A DNA stretch of 22,315 nucleotides from a virus. The notes under the pieces were generated by a model. That model was not told the DNA's origin and searched no databases. It worked only from the letters and a program-made list of their open reading frames with translations. The position numbers and the translations under genes are program-made. The stretch covers positions 1 through 22,315 of IMG/VR virus record IMGVR_UViG_3300035158_000911, one strand, 5' to 3'. This document shows positions 6,538 to 14,531 of the stretch, in pieces (the first letter of the stretch is position 1; every line of letters starts with the position of its first letter).

Positions 6538-7328
6538 ATTTTAACTCCTTTTATCATCTCAGGCCGTTGCCAATTAGGATTCTCACCATTTGGATAAGCA
6601 TTCTCAGTTTTTAATCTATTATGCAAAGGTAACGTATACTCTCTTCTCAATTTTTGATAAGCTGGGTTCATTGATGGCGAAGGATGCCATAAATGCCCTA
6701 CTAAATGTTTTCCAAATTGAGTTTTTCTATTGTACTTCCACCACCAAACAAAGTAACTATCTTCTCCAGCAAATCCTAAAGCGTATCTTTCATCAAATCC
6801 ACCATTTCTAATGAATTCAGATTTATTAAAAGCTAAACAAAAACCACCAAAATTAAATACTCTTCCAACAGTATTATGTTTATTTAATGCGTAAAAATCT
6901 CCTTTGTAATTATATTTGACTCCTTCTGCAAATCTAATACATCTATGATGCAACATTACAATTTTGTTATTTAAGTCTAAACTTACACTTTGCAATTGGT
7001 TTACATTAGTAAATAAAACTTCTGGATCTGTAACAATTACTTTTTCAAAAGAGGCCATGTTGCATATCATTGAATTTCTATCACAAGCTGGACAATTAGA
7101 AGCTATCTTAAAAGGAAGCACTTCCCTATCACAAAAAGAAAATTTAATTTGATAAAACTTTTTATGCCATTTTTCAATCACTTCTTTTATGTTATCAGAA
7201 GATCCTCCATCCGCTATGCAAATTTCAACTTTTTTTAAGTCATAATTTTGAAATTGTAAATCATGTAAACGTATATCTAAATAGTCAGCTCTATCTTTTA
7301 ATGTGATACAAATTGAAATATTATCCAT
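6525..7328 (-). CDS. Family 2-type glycosyltransferase, galactosyltransferase-like C-terminus
   Basis: This 267-residue GT-A enzyme has an N-terminal ICITLKDRA, the nucleotide-binding ADGGSSDN at 39-46, and DPEV at 101-104 in the place of the D-x-D motif. The C-terminal half carries NGGFDERYALGFAGEDSYF (residues 175-193), which matches the acceptor and catalytic GGFDE...GxED region of polypeptide N-acetylgalactosaminyltransferase-like and galactosyltransferase-like C-terminal domains, then WWW and HLWHP. These features suggest an inverting transferase for Gal, Glc or GalNAc-type donors, but the sugar cannot be assigned. A CPAC pair at 79-82 is unusual. The gene overlaps the next upstream glycosyltransferase by 8 bases. 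Confidence 0.85.
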   Translation of the reverse strand: MDNISICITLKDRADYLDIRLHDLQFQNYDLKKVEICIADGGSSDNIKEVIEKWHKKFYQIKFSFCDREVLPFKIASNCPACDRNSMICNMASFEKVIVTDPEVLFTNVNQLQSVSLDLNNKIVMLHHRCIRFAEGVKYNYKGDFYALNKHNTVGRVFNFGGFCLAFNKSEFIRNGGFDERYALGFAGEDSYFVWWWKYNRKTQFGKHLVGHLWHPSPSMNPAYQKLRREYTLPLHNRLKTENAYPNGENPNWQRPEMIKGVKIWKS

Positions 7329-8004
7329 CTTTGCTTGCCCAGTACTCTCTTCTTCTCTGATTTGATTTTCTTCTTTCTTCTGGATGCTTAAATTTCAAAT
7401 TACCTATTCTATCCGTATTTCTTAGATTAATGTATAGCAGTCTCTCAGGAATATTGATACGCTGCAATCCCCGTAATTTTAATTCCTTTACCCAATCAAC
7501 ATCTTCGCCTCCAAAATCAACTCCTTCGATAAATCTTGGCACATTTGTAGTTTCAAACATTATAGAAGCAAAAGACCTACCTCTATCATTTGGATTAATT
7601 TTTGGATATTGAAAACATTCTTTTTTATTTTGTGGAATCAATCTTACATGATTAGTAGAAACAAAACTTTTTGGATTACTTTTAATAGCATTATACTGCA
7701 TCTCTATTCGATAAATGTTAGACATATCATCTGAATCTTGCCAACATGCATATTTAGCAGTTATCAAATTCAATAACATATTTCGTGCAAATGATACACC
7801 CATATTTCTCGCTACATAGCTATGATATTTGATTCTTTTATCATGAAAAGATTCAACAATTTCACGAGTGTTATCAGTTGAACCATCATCCCAGATAATT
7901 ATTTCTAAGTTTTTATAAGTTTGCTCAACAATAGATCTCAAACAATCCGTGATGATATAACCTCTATTAAATGTAGGAATTAATACATTTATCTTCTCAC
8001 TCAT
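7321..8004 (-). CDS. Family 2 glycosyltransferase
   Basis: This 227-residue protein is a clear GT2 enzyme. It opens with NVLIPTFNRG, carries DDGSTDNT at 39-46, a conserved ARN-x-G-x-S-x-ARN segment around 65-75, and QDSDD (89-93) as the metal-binding D-x-D. Further on, EGVDFGGEDVDW (159-170) supplies the ED pair expected for the catalytic base. It ends in a basic tail (RRKSNQRRREYW), a feature shared with the GT8-like protein of this cassette. It is short for the family, which usually has 250-350 residues, so there is no extra acceptor domain. The ATG overlaps the TGA of the upstream methyltransferase (ATGA), with AAGGA 8 bases upstream. Confidence 0.9.
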   Translation of the reverse strand: MSEKINVLIPTFNRGYIITDCLRSIVEQTYKNLEIIIWDDGSTDNTREIVESFHDKRIKYHSYVARNMGVSFARNMLLNLITAKYACWQDSDDMSNIYRIEMQYNAIKSNPKSFVSTNHVRLIPQNKKECFQYPKINPNDRGRSFASIMFETTNVPRFIEGVDFGGEDVDWVKELKLRGLQRINIPERLLYINLRNTDRIGNLKFKHPEERRKSNQRRREYWASKDG

Positions 8005-8897
8005 TTACAAGTTCCTTTGCACTGATATACTCTTCGCACACCTCTCACATTATGTCTATAAGTAGCAAGCACTACACCACCTACAATCTTATCAATATCA
8101 ACCTCGCTCATTCTATTACCTTTTGGAAATAAAGGTGGCATTATTAATTCAACAAATAAATGCTCTTTAGTTCGGCATTTTAATTCATTAATTTTTGTCT
8201 TTAATGATTTATAAGTAGGATCAGGTTGATGATGCACACTTAGATAAAGAATGATGTCCACATTAGTTTTGGGATCTCTATTAACAAATGTAACATCTTG
8301 ATGAATAATACTATCTCGAATAATTCTTCCCATACCAAGCGATTTATTATTTGTATCAAATCCTACAACTTTGGCACCAGCTTCACTTGCCTTGAATGAG
8401 AAGAACCCATAATGACAACCAATATCTAAAACGGAACGATTTGACCATTCAACAATATTTATTTTATCCCAAAGAAAATTACTATCCGCCTTTTTTATTG
8501 GACTAAATGAAAATCCTTGAAACCAATACTGATGCTTTGCCCAATCCCTTATTTGTCTACTGTCCCATTTTTCCAATATTGTAACTTCAATCTCACCAGA
8601 TTTAAGAGAATCGGGAAGAAGACCTTTAGTTACTATTTCTAAAACATTCCCACGTTGATGACTTGTATGATCTCTTACTGCCCAACCATAATATTTGTTT
8701 TTGCCCTTTTGGAGTTCAAGAAAATAATAATTAGCTTTCTCAGTTGTTATAGAAGGAACTTTTTCAAGAATTCTTAATTCAGGAACATAAACATTAAAAG
8801 TTCCACATATCTCACAACCAAAAAGCTTTCTATGCGGAGAACAACATTTATGGGCTTGATTCATTCCAGTAATATAATGTCCTATCATAGTTCTCAT
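8001..8897 (-). CDS. SAM methyltransferase with N-terminal Cys/His cluster
   Basis: This 298-residue protein has a methyltransferase domain from about residue 120 to the end, with motif I VLDIGCHYGFFSF at 156-168, the acidic D181 in GFDTN, and IILYLSVHHQ as the motif IV strand. The preceding FQGFSFSP and following pattern resemble the CmoB/DUF1698-type group more than Methyltransf_11, but the assignment is loose. The N-terminal 35 residues contain H16, C18, C19, H22, C28 and C31, a likely zinc site. Such zinc-plus-methyltransferase layouts occur among sugar C-methyltransferases, yet the exact substrate cannot be told. The ATG at 8897 has GAGGA 6 bases upstream and overlaps the previous stop (ATGA). 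Confidence 0.82.
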   Translation of the reverse strand: MRTMIGHYITGMNQAHKCCSPHRKLFGCEICGTFNVYVPELRILEKVPSITTEKANYYFLELQKGKNKYYGWAVRDHTSHQRGNVLEIVTKGLLPDSLKSGEIEVTILEKWDSRQIRDWAKHQYWFQGFSFSPIKKADSNFLWDKINIVEWSNRSVLDIGCHYGFFSFKASEAGAKVVGFDTNNKSLGMGRIIRDSIIHQDVTFVNRDPKTNVDIILYLSVHHQPDPTYKSLKTKINELKCRTKEHLFVELIMPPLFPKGNRMSEVDIDKIVGGVVLATYRHNVRGVRRVYQCKGTCK

Positions 8898-9703
8898 GTT
8901 AAGTCCTCGATATTCATATAAGGTATAACGCTATTCAATCTACTATTCTTTGAACAAGAAATTACTTGAATATCTGGCCTTTCTTTTTTTAACTTCTCCA
9001 AACCTATTTTAAAATACTTAAAGTAATTATCCAATTTAGCATTAAAAGACCTTATATCTTCTCCATATCCTCCATGATAATGTGTAGTTCTTTGTTTATT
9101 TAAGTCTAAACCAAAAAGATATATTTTTGTAAAGCCAAGAATAACTGCTAATTGAAGAGCACAAAAACCAGAATTTAATCCTGTTTTAAATGTCTCAAAA
9201 GTATATCCAATTCCGCTTTGTTTATAAGCTTTAATTAGAGCATCGAAACCACGAATGTCATATATCATATTATATCTGGTATCGACTATCCAGCCATCTA
9301 TCTCTTTCATAAATGTGTGGCTAAGATCAGCAACAAAGAATTTTGTGGCAGATATTAAATTAAAAGAGGGTCTCCTAATTTTACTAAGAAATGTATAATC
9401 TACCGTAACAAAGTAATTTGGATTCGGCACATTAAAAATAGATTTGTTTACTGTGATAGTGCATTTATTAGCAAATTGATTAAAATCAAAATTCGCTAAA
9501 GAAGGACCTCCACCAACTATGTAGACTGAACCGTCAAATGTTTGAATATTTTTTATGACTGCATTTTGAGTTGACGTCATAGTCAGAGGAAGGTCTTTTT
9601 TTGATATGCGAGTACGAATCACCCTATGTCTCTTCCGCTTAATCCGAGGAGAGATAGTTGGTTTTGGTGGTGTTGGCTTTATAATTGTATTATCCTTTCT
9701 CAC
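8894..9703 (-). CDS. Maf/MptE-like GGGPSL protein, second copy
   Basis: This 269-residue protein carries VYIVGGGPSLANF at 60-72, then a segment TVNKS and, further on, GLNSGFCALQLAVILG and IYLFGLDL. This is the pattern of the DUF115/MptE-like group, which includes the Maf proteins that glycosylate bacterial flagellins, and of related GT-A/GT29-like small enzymes. It is a clear paralogue of the gene immediately upstream. The first 40 residues are rich in Pro, Lys and Arg and look unstructured. The start shown is GTG at 9703, which overlaps the upstream stop (GTGA) but has no strong ribosome site; an in-frame ATT at 9685 has AAGGA exactly 7 bases upstream. The reaction is probably sugar transfer, by family analogy only. 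Confidence 0.75.
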   Translation of the reverse strand: MRKDNTIIKPTPPKPTISPRIKRKRHRVIRTRISKKDLPLTMTSTQNAVIKNIQTFDGSVYIVGGGPSLANFDFNQFANKCTITVNKSIFNVPNPNYFVTVDYTFLSKIRRPSFNLISATKFFVADLSHTFMKEIDGWIVDTRYNMIYDIRGFDALIKAYKQSGIGYTFETFKTGLNSGFCALQLAVILGFTKIYLFGLDLNKQRTTHYHGGYGEDIRSFNAKLDNYFKYFKIGLEKLKKERPDIQVISCSKNSRLNSVIPYMNIEDLT

Positions 9704-10449
9704 TGTCTAAACGTTTCAATATCTCCCTTTGGGAAACATTTAAGAGAACTATCCGGATTTAAGTTAACAACTTCAATTCCTGCTTCAGCAATAGCTGGAG
9801 CGAACTCCTCAAAACACATTCTAAATTTATTTAGTTTAGGTTGATAATGTCTTTTACTTTGAAATGAATATCCATCATGCCAATGTGTTTCTATTCTTGA
9901 TTGTATACTTTTAGTCTTTAAGTCATATCCTAAAAGACCTATTCTTTTAGCACCTAAAGCAATAGCTAATACTAATGCTCCAAATCCACTATTGTTCCCA
10001 CCGTAAATTCCTTTCTTTAAATCAAAACTTAAAGCCTTTTTTGAAACCCAATTAACTAAATAAACACTTTCATCATATTTATGTTTAACGCTATGTTTTA
10101 CAAAGACTTTAATTCCTTTATAAGCTAACCATTGTTGATGAAGTATTTTCCACTCGGGTTTTTGTGCATAAGTGACCATATCATAAAGTCTTTTATCCAT
10201 TGCATAATTTATGGTTGTAGGAAATTTGATAAAAGATTTGTTCACTCCAATAGTTAATTCATGTTTGATGAGATTAAAATTGAAGGTTTTTAATGAAGGA
10301 CCTCCCCCAAGAAGAAAACAAGTTCTATTCTTCCAAGCTCCTGTCGGAAGGATACTGGTTATATTAGATGCCTTACAACGCCTATTCTTAACCGGCACAA
10401 TCAAAGGACCTTTACGATGTTTAACTATTATACCCATATCAACTGCCAT
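9700..10449 (-). CDS. Maf/MptE-like GGGPSL protein, first copy
   Basis: This 249-residue protein has CFLLGGGPSLKTF at 44-56, IGVNKS near 67-72, a GGNNSGFGALVLAIALGAKRIGLLGYDL block near 155-175, and HWHDGY just after it. The GGGPSL loop, the N-K/S segment and the GLLGYDL strand are the shared signature with the following gene, which has VGGGPSL, TVNKS and LFGLDL with HYHGGYG. In Maf flagellin glycosyltransferases the same motif order is seen. The gene is the first after the fibre genes, and its ATG overlaps the stop of the last fibre gene (TAATG), which couples the glycan cassette to fibre translation. The N-terminal 40 residues are basic. Confidence 0.75.
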   Translation of the reverse strand: MAVDMGIIVKHRKGPLIVPVKNRRCKASNITSILPTGAWKNRTCFLLGGGPSLKTFNFNLIKHELTIGVNKSFIKFPTTINYAMDKRLYDMVTYAQKPEWKILHQQWLAYKGIKVFVKHSVKHKYDESVYLVNWVSKKALSFDLKKGIYGGNNSGFGALVLAIALGAKRIGLLGYDLKTKSIQSRIETHWHDGYSFQSKRHYQPKLNKFRMCFEEFAPAIAEAGIEVVNLNPDSSLKCFPKGDIETFRQ

Positions 10450-11567
10450 TAGGCTAAACTAAGTGCTAAAACTCGATAATATCCTGATGTGACATATCCT
10501 GAGCCACCCCAAGAAGAACCCACACCCACAATATAACCAACATAATTCGCAGCAGCTCTTACTCTACAAGAAGTAGTAGTTATAAGAGTAACTTGTCCTC
10601 CTATCGCCCAACTAAAGTCACCATGAGAGTGGTCATAAAACCATCCAATTTCAGCGGGATTAGAACCATCCGAACTTTGAGAAAATTGTATTTGGAAAAT
10701 TATCTTTGTAGTGCCCAAGTTATGATTTAAGTCATATACACCACCAGGCGAAGCAGCAAACCAGCCTGAATCCCATGCCCCTCCTAAAGAAACAGAAGAA
10801 ACAGTTGTAAAAGTTCTAACATCGGTAATTCTATTCGCTGGAATACTTGTATCACCATTTACAATTCTAACTTCTGCTAATACTTTTCTACTATCATAAT
10901 TAGGAGCTGTTGGACTTACTGCTGGAGTACCTTGAAGTATTTTAACCGTGCCATCTGTATCCACATATACTAAATCAATTCTGGAATTTGGAGAACCTGG
11001 AACACTAAATGGCCCAACCAACTGTTCTGGTACAATGATATTTTGAGTAGAATCATGCACTCTACCAGCTCGAACTCTTACATACAATCCTGTATCAACT
11101 TCTACTCTTAAAAGTAAATCAGAAATATTTAAAAGTGTTCTATCTGTGTAATCAAATCCAGTTAAAGTTGATCCAGAGAAAACACATTTACCAACAATTA
11201 TATCATTAGCTAAAGCTGATGCAGCAGCATCAATAGCATGAACTTCAACATAGTTATTTTGCTGTTCCACAAAATTCCAACGAAGTATAATGAAAGGAGT
11301 TCCTGAAGTAATAGCTCCTGAATCAAGCGTAGTAGCATTAAGTGTAGCAGAAGTCGATGTTTTTACACTTATTTGTTCATCATCGTCACCTATTTCTGCA
11401 GTAAAGGTTGATAAAGTAATCTCAGAATCAGTAACTTTTGTTAAATATCCGCCTTTATAAATTCCTCTTGGACGCATATCTATATTTCTTTTATTAAATT
11501 CTTCAGCAGTTGCCTCTTCGTAGTATTCATGTGTCATTTCTTGAGTGCCGTGATTAGTTGTTCCCAT
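10449..11567 (-). CDS. Tail appendage/fibre protein with lectin-like tip
   Basis: This 372-residue protein is predicted all-beta and acidic. Residues 1-265 are paralogous to the 278-residue protein upstream (positions 12366-13202): both have GIYKGG near residue 35, a VLRW/ILRW strand, NDL/NDI-VGKC, RIRAGRV/RVRAGRV, LVYVD and a closing DVR-F segment. The C-terminal 105 residues differ and begin with AWDSGWF and YDLNHNLGTTK, a motif frequent in receptor-binding tips of phage fibres, then end in a Gly/Ser/Tyr-rich segment. The likely layout is a conserved virion-docking half plus a variable receptor-binding half. The ATG at 11567 has AAGGA 7 bases upstream. Confidence 0.75.
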   Translation of the reverse strand: MGTTNHGTQEMTHEYYEEATAEEFNKRNIDMRPRGIYKGGYLTKVTDSEITLSTFTAEIGDDDEQISVKTSTSATLNATTLDSGAITSGTPFIILRWNFVEQQNNYVEVHAIDAAASALANDIIVGKCVFSGSTLTGFDYTDRTLLNISDLLLRVEVDTGLYVRVRAGRVHDSTQNIIVPEQLVGPFSVPGSPNSRIDLVYVDTDGTVKILQGTPAVSPTAPNYDSRKVLAEVRIVNGDTSIPANRITDVRTFTTVSSVSLGGAWDSGWFAASPGGVYDLNHNLGTTKIIFQIQFSQSSDGSNPAEIGWFYDHSHGDFSWAIGGQVTLITTTSCRVRAAANYVGYIVGVGSSWGGSGYVTSGYYRVLALSLA

Positions 11568-11586
11568 ATTACTTTCCTTTTATTAA

Positions 11587-12366
11587 TTAAGGTGCTGGTT
11601 CACAATAAGCATCTATTAAAGCATTTGAACTATCATATTGTTCATCTACTTCTTCACAATATACTTGAACATCAAAATAATTAGCTGCTGCATTATGAAC
11701 TCTTACTCGCCAACGACCATAGCCATGATCGCCTGGATACCAATTAACTTGTTTTATCCAACCAGACCAGCCTCCTACTGAAATTGTTGTTGGTGAGCCA
11801 TCTATTAAAATTGTAGTAGAATCTTGTCTTTGATATGTATTAGTTGTAGGAGAGCCTATCCAACCTTGATGATTGCCTCCACCTCGGCAATAAACTCTAA
11901 CTTTGAAAGTTTCATATACTCGAAATCTACCCTCAAATATAAGTACTGGATGTTTTCCATAAGTAGTATGCGAACCATCAATATTTAATCTTAAAGTTTC
12001 AGTTTCTGTTGGAGAAGGAGTCCAGTTACCTTGTGTGGTAGAATAAACAAGATATGGATCTGTTCCAGTAAGAATTCCATTTGTAACTATATTATACCAA
12101 GCAACATTTCCAAAACCTGAATATTGTCTTCGAAGTAAATTCAACTCATAATAACCCAGAGTTCCAATTGCTTTGATATCTGGCACTGCAGGCGTACCAA
12201 TATTTATTCTTATTGGTAGAGCTCCAGGCGAAGATGGGTCAATCAAAGGAATCCCATATATTGTACCATTCTTAGCTATTCTAAGTTTATGGCTGGCATA
12301 ATCAGTATCGACTGGAATTTCAATAATCTGACTACCGTCCCAAATTCTAAGTCCTATTTCTGCCAT
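11587..12366 (-). CDS. Tail appendage protein, beta-rich
   Basis: This 259-residue protein starts with MAEIGLRIWDG and then LRIAKNGTIYGIPLI, a short opening seen at the N-terminus of several phage appendage proteins. The remainder is rich in Gly, Thr, Tyr and Trp and has predicted beta strands only, with Trp-rich loops (GGWSGWIKQVNWYPGD) that could bind glycans. I chose ATG at 12366 because it overlaps the upstream stop (TAATG) with AAGGA 10 bases away; a TTG at 12387 would add seven residues inside the upstream gene. It lies between the two paralogous fibre genes, so it probably belongs to the same appendage. Function beyond that is unknown. Confidence 0.7.
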   Translation of the reverse strand: MAEIGLRIWDGSQIIEIPVDTDYASHKLRIAKNGTIYGIPLIDPSSPGALPIRINIGTPAVPDIKAIGTLGYYELNLLRRQYSGFGNVAWYNIVTNGILTGTDPYLVYSTTQGNWTPSPTETETLRLNIDGSHTTYGKHPVLIFEGRFRVYETFKVRVYCRGGGNHQGWIGSPTTNTYQRQDSTTILIDGSPTTISVGGWSGWIKQVNWYPGDHGYGRWRVRVHNAAANYFDVQVYCEEVDEQYDSSNALIDAYCEPAP

Positions 12367-13202
12367 TATAAATCTGTCCTTAACCAAACTTGACCAGTAC
12401 CAGGATTAGAAGGATCAGAAGTTCTTCCCTCCACTACAAAGCCAATTTTGTTTGACAAAAATTCTCGAACATCTTTTATTTTATCAGAAGTAATGTTGGT
12501 GTCTGTACTATCTAAAGTTATTTCAGCCAATACCATTTTTCCTCCATACTCTGGTGCCACGGGAGAAGCCGCTTCAGTTCCTGTATCATCAATTAAAATA
12601 TTACCTGTTAATCGGTCAACATAAACTAAATAAACTTTACTATCCGAACTTGGAAGAACAAATATATTACTTTTTTGATCTATGACATCAATATATCCCT
12701 CTGAATTTTGAACTCGTCCTGCTCGAATTCTTACTTTTAATTCTGTGGCTTCTGTTGGCTCAACCTTTAAGTGTAATTCTTGTGTATTAGGAGTAGAACG
12801 TGGATAAGAAGAATCCCCATAAGTAAATCCCTGAAGAGCTCCTCCACCAAAACTACATTTTCCTACTACTAAATCATTTGCAGAAGGAGTAGCTACCACT
12901 AATATTTCCATAAAATCAGAAGTCAAACCTACATATGTCCACCTGAGAACTACGTGTGGAGTAGCTTCTGCAACAGTTAAAGTTACTGCTATTGTGGTTT
13001 CAACTTTTATTTGATGTGTACCATCAGAAATTTCACAAACAAGAGGAGATATTGATGCGTGAGTATTATCCACAATACTCAAACGTCCTCCTTTATATAT
13101 TCCCAATTGCCGAATATCTTTGAAGCGAGCATTAACTTCGCTACTTGCGGCAGGGTCATAAAATTTCAAGGTTACTTCTTGATTACCTACATCAGCTGGC
13201 AT
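12366..13202 (-). CDS. Tail appendage protein, shared N-terminal domain
   Basis: This 278-residue protein consists almost only of the domain shared with the 372-residue protein downstream. It contains GIYKGG at 34-39, VVLRWTY, NDLVVGKC, VRIRAGRV, LVYVD and KDVREF. It ends with a short segment, GRTSDPSNPGTGQVWLRTDL, which is common in phage fibre proteins just before a tip or joining region. There is no lectin-like tip as in its paralogue. It could be a docking or spacer subunit, with the following gene supplying the distal domain. The ATG at 13202 has AGGAG exactly 7 bases upstream. Paralogy is seen in the sequence; the role is inferred from position. Confidence 0.72.
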   Translation of the reverse strand: MPADVGNQEVTLKFYDPAASSEVNARFKDIRQLGIYKGGRLSIVDNTHASISPLVCEISDGTHQIKVETTIAVTLTVAEATPHVVLRWTYVGLTSDFMEILVVATPSANDLVVGKCSFGGGALQGFTYGDSSYPRSTPNTQELHLKVEPTEATELKVRIRAGRVQNSEGYIDVIDQKSNIFVLPSSDSKVYLVYVDRLTGNILIDDTGTEAASPVAPEYGGKMVLAEITLDSTDTNITSDKIKDVREFLSNKIGFVVEGRTSDPSNPGTGQVWLRTDL

Positions 13203-13219
13203 ATTTATTCTCCTATATT

Positions 13220-14530
13220 TTAAGATTCACTTGGCAAGAATGATGATCCTACACCAGAGCCACTTGGGCCACTCACTCCAGATTCAGGTTCTTCTGGAGC
13301 TAAATCTGTCTTGAATACTTCTACAATTACTCTTAATTCTACATTATTTCCTTTATCAATTTTTGGAAAGATACTTGATAAAACTAAAACATCTGGAGCG
13401 CCAGGAATATACAAACCAAGTTCATTTAATCCATCCTGAACTTCGGCTTTTGGTACTATAAATTCAAATGTAATTTTTTCATTAGTAATAGTGACACTAT
13501 CTACTGTTCCTGTTATTGCTGGATTATCTATATCAAAACTTCCGCCAGTACCAAAAACCCATTTTGAAATTGAATTGATAAATGCTTCAGCATTTTGATC
13601 AAAAAAGGTTCCATCATCAAAGTTCCATTCTTCACCACTTCCAATCATATCAAAATGTTTGGTTGAAACTTGCCATGTTCCATGTATTTTAGTTTTTATT
13701 TCGCCATCTACTTCTATGATATGCCCAAATTCATCTGTCTTAGGATTTAATAACAATAAATAATGAGGAACAGTATGAACCGGCCTTGTCTTTTCAACTT
13801 GAGCAGCTAAATTATTTAAGTAACTTGTTCTCCAAAGATATGCTACAGAACCTTCTTGAAATACCTTATTCAATACTATTTCTAATCCAAAATGTGGTGA
13901 CTTGTAATATGAACTATCAAAGCCAGGTGGATTTTCATCCTCGTCTCCTACAAACCATTCTGTCATATAAAAATTAACATAATCATTTGTATACATATCA
14001 TAAAAGTTTACTTGGAATTGTTGTATTAAAGCTAAAATTTGTATCGATTCATATGTTCCTTTTAACTTATACCAATCAATAGCATGCTGTAATTCTTTTC
14101 GTAAGCTTGCTTCAGTAGCTTCATCTTCTGGAGAAAATTCAACTCCAATAAGAGCTCCCAAATATCTTAGATAAGGAATCGTTCCAACTGTATATGGACT
14201 AAGAAGCCTCACAATATTTTGAACACTTGTCAACCAACCACTAACTTGAATTCCAGCTTCTTTAATATATGCTTCTAAAATAGCAAGTTCTTCTGCTTCA
14301 GCTAAAGGATCAACTACATCCCTAAATTTTTCGGGAATTAGTGGAAGTAAATCAAGTCCAACTGTTTGAATAGGACTTGTATCCAACTCACCTATCATTA
14401 CTAATTCTATACCAGTAAGAGGATGAGCGATATAAGTCACATCCATAGTAAGTTCAACTTCGTGAACTAACTCTTCACCATATTTTTGGTCTAAATGATA
14501 ACCATCATCAAGATGCCAATTTGTAGCCAT
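13220..14530 (-). CDS. gpI-like baseplate tail protein with extra domains
   Basis: Residues about 75-260 of this 436-residue protein match the P2 gpI family (Tail_P2_I): an acidic helix region, LRYLGALIGVEF, LRKELQHAIDWYKLKGTYESI at 143-163, which is the family hallmark, and a C-terminal RPVHT. P2 gpI is around 176 residues, so this protein is much longer. The C-terminal half contains a beta region and ELGLYIP...SSIFPKIDKG at 370-396, resembling the N-terminal domain of phage fibre proteins (DUF3751 type). A W-x2-DDG-x3-DQ motif occurs twice, at 5-15 and 302-312. The end is Ser/Gly/Pro-rich. It links the baseplate to the fibres. The start has AAAGGA 9 bases upstream. Confidence 0.85.
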   Translation of the reverse strand: MATNWHLDDGYHLDQKYGEELVHEVELTMDVTYIAHPLTGIELVMIGELDTSPIQTVGLDLLPLIPEKFRDVVDPLAEAEELAILEAYIKEAGIQVSGWLTSVQNIVRLLSPYTVGTIPYLRYLGALIGVEFSPEDEATEASLRKELQHAIDWYKLKGTYESIQILALIQQFQVNFYDMYTNDYVNFYMTEWFVGDEDENPPGFDSSYYKSPHFGLEIVLNKVFQEGSVAYLWRTSYLNNLAAQVEKTRPVHTVPHYLLLLNPKTDEFGHIIEVDGEIKTKIHGTWQVSTKHFDMIGSGEEWNFDDGTFFDQNAEAFINSISKWVFGTGGSFDIDNPAITGTVDSVTITNEKITFEFIVPKAEVQDGLNELGLYIPGAPDVLVLSSIFPKIDKGNNVELRVIVEVFKTDLAPEEPESGVSGPSGSGVGSSFLPSES

Positions 14531-14531
14531 A

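Noticed and set aside
10211-10462. Plus-strand open frame of 83 codons over the first Maf-like gene
   Set aside because: Antisense shadow of a motif-bearing gene; the translation shows no domain pattern.
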